Shown: positions 60,780 through 64,000 of the stretch, in pieces | How the letters are laid out: each line of letters opens with the position of its first letter | Numbering within the stretch: position 1 is the first letter of the stretch | NCBI GenBank assembly: GCA_046329435.1 | Contig: JAXLUR010000008.1 | Coordinates: 1-64,000 of the forward strand | Reading direction: 5' to 3' | From: M3007 sp046329435 | Lineage (GTDB): Bacteria; Bacteroidota; Bacteroidia; Chitinophagales; Saprospiraceae | Length of the DNA stretch: 64,000 bases | Notes under the pieces: model-generated | The model's input: the letters and a program-made list of their open reading frames with translations, nothing else | What the model was told of the DNA's origin: nothing | Database searches by the model: none | Made by a program: the position numbers and the translations under genes

Positions 60780-61385
60780 ATGAAAAACAAGCCGGCCGCC
60801 GCCAGTCCCGAACAGGAAATCCTTCGGTATATCGCTCAGTTCACCCAACTCAGTCAGGGCGAAGCCGAGGAAATATTGAAGACCATCAAGATCAAAACCT
60901 TTAAAAAAGGAGCGACGCTGCTCAAGGAAGGCCAGATTGCCAAGTTGTGCTATTTCGTCCTGAAAGGCTGTATCCGCCAGTATTACCTGGTTGATGGAGA
61001 AGAGCGGACGACCAATTTTTATACCGAAGGACAGCCTGTGACTCCTTACGGCGGCACCTTCAAGCAGGAACCCTCGAAGTATTACCTGGAATGTGTGGAA
61101 GAAACGACAGTGACGGCTGGCTCACCGGAGGAGGAGGCATTGTTTTTTGCCAAATTTCCCCGTCTGGAGCCGGTGAGCCGGCTGGCTGTTGAAGAGGAAC
61201 TGGGTAAAACCCAGGACCAGTTGTCCACGTATATTCTTAGCAGTCCAGAAGAGCGCTATTTGCAGCTGCTCAAAACACGTCCCGATTTGCTCGACAGGGT
61301 GCCGCAATACCAGTTGGCGAGTTACCTGGGTGTGAAGCCCGAATCGTTGAGCCGTATCAGAAGACGGGTGGCCGGTCTGGTTTGA
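60780..61385 (+). CDS. Crp/Fnr family transcriptional regulator
   Basis: The 201-residue protein has a cyclic-nucleotide-binding-type beta barrel (about 30-120; FKKGATLLKEGQIAKLCYFVLKG, in parts) and a C-terminal helix-turn-helix (QLASYLGVKPESLSRIRRRV). Many Bacteroidota proteins of this type no longer bind cAMP and sense other ligands; the barrel lacks the canonical RSA(S/T) phosphate motif. It lies 9 nt after the ygiD-like gene and may regulate it. Confidence 0.88.
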   Translation: MKNKPAAASPEQEILRYIAQFTQLSQGEAEEILKTIKIKTFKKGATLLKEGQIAKLCYFVLKGCIRQYYLVDGEERTTNFYTEGQPVTPYGGTFKQEPSKYYLECVEETTVTAGSPEEEALFFAKFPRLEPVSRLAVEEELGKTQDQLSTYILSSPEERYLQLLKTRPDLLDRVPQYQLASYLGVKPESLSRIRRRVAGLV

Positions 61386-61499
61386 GCGGGCGTGCACCTG
61401 CATATTATTCCTGCTCATAGCCAAACTGCCACTTCTTAACCAAAGTCAATGAACGCCGCCGGCAGGTGTCGGACCTTTGTGTAAAATTCAGCAAACACA

Positions 61500-62468
61500 A
61501 TGACGACATTAAAAATGAAAGCGGCAGTGAACAGCCGTTATGGCGGACCGGAAGTGGTCAGCGTGCAGCAAGTGGATAAACCTGCGCCGGGAAACCGCGA
61601 AATTTTGATTAAGATACACGCAACGGCGGTCAATTCTGCCGACTCCCGTCTGCGCAAGGCCGATCCGTTTGCAGTGCGGTTCTTCTTCGGCCTTTTTCGC
61701 CCCCGGAAAAAAATTCTCGGCGGCGTACTTTCAGGTGTGGTGGAAGCTGTCGGGCCGGGAGTGGAAGGGTTCAAGCCGGGCGATGCGGTGTTTGGCGCCA
61801 CGGCGCTTCGGTTTGGCGCCCATGCCGAATACATTTGCCTGCCCGACAACGCGCCGCTGGTAGGCAAACCCGGCCACCTGACCCATGAAGAAGCGGCGAG
61901 CCTGCCTTTTGGTGGCATGACTGCACTACATTTTTTGCAGAAAGCACAAATTCAACCCGGCCAACGGGTGTTGATTTACGGGGCATCCGGGGCAGTGGGG
62001 ACGGCTGCCGTTCAAATTGCCAAATCACTTGGCGCACAGGTCACCGGCGTATGCAGCACGGCCAATGTTGAATTGGTCAAGTCTCTCGGCGCCGATGAGG
62101 TGATCGACTACCGGACAACCGATTTTAGCGCCACGGGTGTGCGATACGACGTTATTTACGAAACCGTCAACAAAGCCTCCTTTTCCGCCTGTGTGGCGGC
62201 GTTGCAACCGGGTGGGGTGCTGCTGCTTGGCGCTGCGATGGCCGGCAATATGCTTCGCGGCGCCTGGGCAAGCGCAACAGGCGATAAAAAAGTTATTAGC
62301 AGCGTTGCTTCCGAGACACTGGAATCGGTGGCTGCTCTGGCCCGGCTGGCGGAAGAAGGCCAGCTGAAAGCAGCCATCGACAGGGTCTTTTCGTTGGAAC
62401 AAATAGCGGAAGCGTATGCTTGCGTCGATCAGGGCCACAAGCGGGGTAATGTTGTGATCGTTGTATAA
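61500..62468 (+). CDS. NAD(P)-dependent alcohol dehydrogenase / quinone oxidoreductase-like (MDR superfamily)
   Basis: The 322-residue medium-chain dehydrogenase/reductase has a GroES-like N-terminal domain (KPAPGNREILIKIHATAVNSADSRLR, in parts), the nucleotide-binding motif IYGASGAVGTAAVQIAK, and no zinc-binding cysteines, so it is of the quinone-oxidoreductase or enoyl-reductase type. ATG at 61500 is used; ATG at 61515 (MKAAV) is also plausible and more like family starts. Confidence 0.9.
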   Translation: MTTLKMKAAVNSRYGGPEVVSVQQVDKPAPGNREILIKIHATAVNSADSRLRKADPFAVRFFFGLFRPRKKILGGVLSGVVEAVGPGVEGFKPGDAVFGATALRFGAHAEYICLPDNAPLVGKPGHLTHEEAASLPFGGMTALHFLQKAQIQPGQRVLIYGASGAVGTAAVQIAKSLGAQVTGVCSTANVELVKSLGADEVIDYRTTDFSATGVRYDVIYETVNKASFSACVAALQPGGVLLLGAAMAGNMLRGAWASATGDKKVISSVASETLESVAALARLAEEGQLKAAIDRVFSLEQIAEAYACVDQGHKRGNVVIVV

Positions 62469-62518
62469 CCCCGGTTTTCAAGGCGCTGCAGCGCGCAAAA
62501 CCTGCCGAGGCAAACGCT

Positions 62519-62526
62519 TATTTTTG
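62519..62526 (+). promoter_or_regulatory. -7 element next to the lptE start codon
   Basis: TATTTTTG, an exact match, ends 4 nt before the ATG at 62531; a transcript from here would be leaderless. No -33 consensus. Confidence 0.45.
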
Positions 62527-62530
62527 CAGC

Positions 62531-63028
62531 ATGAAAAAAGCAGTTGTATGGCTACTGTTGGGGCCAATCCTATGGGGATCGTGCTATTCGTTCAAAGGAA
62601 TTTCCATCGATCCGAACGACAAAACCTTTTTTGTTCAGGTTTTTGAAAGTGTGGCGCCCAATGCGCCGCCAACCTATGCCATAGATTTTGCCGAAGCTTT
62701 GAAGCAAAAAGTCAGGACGGAAACCCGTCTGCGCTTGCAACAGGAGAATCCCGATCTGGAATTCAGCGGACAGGTGACGGGCTTCAGTGTCGTGCCTATC
62801 GCACCCAAACCCGGTGAGGTCGTGGCGCGCAACCGCCTGGAAATTCGACTTTCAGTCATGCTCACTTGTCGCGACGAGAAACGCAGTTGGGCCAGTCCGC
62901 GCAATTTCAGTTACTTTGCGGAGTTTGGCAATGATCAGGACCTGTTGAGTATTCAGGATCAGCTCATTTCCGAAATCAATCCGCAGTTGCTGGAAGACGT
63001 TTTCAACGCGGCTTTCAACAACTGGTAA
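62531..63028 (+). CDS. lptE: LPS-assembly lipoprotein LptE, Bacteroidota type
   Basis: LptE plugs the LptD barrel that places lipopolysaccharide in the outer leaflet. The 165-residue protein has a lipoprotein signal with Cys18 (LWGSCYSF) and the Bacteroidota LptE start CYSFKGISIDP. The rest is the LptE two-layer alpha+beta fold (EALKQKVRTETRLRL, LEFSGQVTGF). The order lptE - TPR-like gene - secG is common in Bacteroidota and supports the call. Confidence 0.88.
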   Translation: MKKAVVWLLLGPILWGSCYSFKGISIDPNDKTFFVQVFESVAPNAPPTYAIDFAEALKQKVRTETRLRLQQENPDLEFSGQVTGFSVVPIAPKPGEVVARNRLEIRLSVMLTCRDEKRSWASPRNFSYFAEFGNDQDLLSIQDQLISEINPQLLEDVFNAAFNNW

Positions 63029-63050
63029 CCCTCCGATTCCGACCGATCAC

Positions 63051-63857
63051 ATGACGCAGGAGCGCTTCTTAAATATGCTGGGCGACCCGGATTTGCTCGC
63101 AACCATTTCCTATCAGGAGCTGAAAACCCTGGCTCTGGCTTATCCGTATGCCCACAACCTGCATTATCTGCTGGCGTTGAAAGCACGGCAAGACAATCAT
63201 CCTGATTTTGATCGTGCCTTGGCGGCGGCTTCTGCCAACAGCCTTTCGCGACCTCGGTTGTTTCATCTGATCGCACCGCAGCGCGTGACTGTGGTGGAAG
63301 ATGTGCTCGAATTGCGCGCTATCGAAGCCGTTCAGCGCGAGTTGGAAGCAAGGGTTCCGATTGAACGGGAAGAAAAAAACTCGGAAGAAGCGCAGCTTGC
63401 CGAAGCCAGGCCATTGCCCGAGGCCACGCCTGCGCCGCCGGTTTCCGCCGATGAAACGGAAGATTTGCCTGCACCCGTTTCGCCGGAAAAATTGCCTGAT
63501 CATTTTGACCGGGCACTGGATTTCGGCCAATGGCTCGACCAGTTCAACCTGCCCGCATTGCCTGTCAGGCCCCGCCGGCCGGCGTCTGAAACGAACGAAC
63601 CGTCGGAGGATACGCCTGCGCCCATCGAGCCCGAGACGCCCCGGCCGGTCAAACCCGAGCCCCCATCCTCTGTGGCTCAGACGCTTGCCGAGCGCAGTGT
63701 AGCCAGTCGGGAGGACGTCGTTTCGGAAACAATGGCCCGTATTTTTGCCGCCCAGGGGCACCGGGAGCGGGCGATTGCGATGTATGAGCGTTTGCGTTTG
63801 GCGATCCCGGAAAAAAGCGATTACTTTGCGGCCGAAATTGACAAACTAAAAAAATAG
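63051..63857 (+). CDS. Protein of unknown function with TPR-like C-terminus
   Basis: The 268-residue protein has a helical N-terminal part (about 1-80; DPDLLATISYQELKTLALAYPYAHNLHYLLALKA, in parts) and a disordered Pro/Glu-rich middle (about 100-220). A TPR-like C-terminal hairpin follows (MARIFAAQGHRERAIAMYERLRLAIPEKSDYFAAEIDKL, in parts). It has no signal peptide. The position between lptE and secG is typical for this gene in Bacteroidota, but its role is unknown to me. Confidence 0.8.
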   Translation: MTQERFLNMLGDPDLLATISYQELKTLALAYPYAHNLHYLLALKARQDNHPDFDRALAAASANSLSRPRLFHLIAPQRVTVVEDVLELRAIEAVQRELEARVPIEREEKNSEEAQLAEARPLPEATPAPPVSADETEDLPAPVSPEKLPDHFDRALDFGQWLDQFNLPALPVRPRRPASETNEPSEDTPAPIEPETPRPVKPEPPSSVAQTLAERSVASREDVVSETMARIFAAQGHRERAIAMYERLRLAIPEKSDYFAAEIDKLKK

Positions 63858-63863
63858 ACGACA

Positions 63864-64000
63864 ATGTTATCCACCCTTGCGGTATTGATTGCCCTTGTGA
63901 GCGTACTGCTGATGCTGGCGGTGTTGATTCAGAATCCGAAAGGCGGCGGCATCGACCCCACCTTCGGTGGCCAGGCCCAGCAACTTTTCGGCGCCGCCCG
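63864..64000 (+). CDS. secG: Preprotein translocase subunit SecG (3' partial)
   Basis: The ATG at 63864 opens MLSTLAVLIALVSVLLMLAV, followed by LIQNPKGGG and GGQAQQLFGA, the SecG signature. The gene runs off the window end after 45 codons; SecG is normally 75-125 residues. It lies 6 nt after the TPR-like gene. Confidence 0.93.
   Translation, partial: MLSTLAVLIALVSVLLMLAVLIQNPKGGGIDPTFGGQAQQLFGAA

Overview
The window is a chromosomal segment of a Bacteroidota bacterium, most likely from the Saprospiria/Chitinophagia side of the phylum. Several things point there: three proteins end in type IX secretion (T9SS, Por) C-terminal sorting domains, start codons lack Shine-Dalgarno sequences, Bacteroidota-type promoters (TTTG, about 19-21 nt, TAnnTTTG) lie upstream of several genes, there is an alternative complex III operon, a 60-residue Hc1/histone-H1-like protein is encoded, ribosomal protein S16 has a long acidic tail, and the gene order lptE - TPR-like gene - secG closes the window. 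I see no insertion sequence, phage, CRISPR array, tRNA or rRNA. Genus cannot be told from the sequence alone.

Layout. 1-12.7 kb: end of an FtsE-like ABC ATPase, an ACMSD-type decarboxylase, a T9SS-exported subtilisin, rpiB, an M28 and an M48 peptidase, a MoxR/ChlI-like AAA+ ATPase, an OmpA protein with calcium-type TSP3 repeats, and a small operon arcA - thioesterase - yihY. 12.9-31 kb: the centrepiece, a respiratory cluster on the + strand: actABCDEF (alternative complex III, quinol:cytochrome c/oxidase oxidoreductase), cytochrome oxidase subunits II and I, cyoE, two subunit III genes and subunit IV, a terminator, then an SCO-like protein, a DUF420 protein and a small CxxC membrane protein. 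Two consensus promoters stand in tandem before actA. 31-43.6 kb: coaD, P5C dehydrogenase, rplS, yceI, T9SS proteins and two large metallopeptidases, and a NTF2-like/GNAT/nitrilase operon. 43.6-64 kb: lysA, an ECF sigma factor with a candidate anti-sigma protein, a GT-C glycosyltransferase fused to TPRs, a methyltransferase, a propionyl-CoA-carboxylase-type carboxyltransferase, Hc1, rdgB, an extended lepB, rpsP, guaA, ygiD, a Crp-like regulator, lptE and the start of secG.

The strongest unusual signal is in the respiratory operon. Subunit II of the oxidase carries a complete CuA centre and then a complete OmpA-like peptidoglycan-binding domain. In the same operon ActA has an additional N-terminal monohaem cytochrome domain (six CXXCH in all), ActF has a roughly 120-residue His/Glu/Ala-rich insertion before its last membrane helix, one subunit III has a roughly 90-residue inserted loop, and the SCO-like protein lacks the copper-binding cysteines. 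Together these suggest a respiratory supercomplex that is tethered to the cell wall. That is inference, but it can be tested directly.
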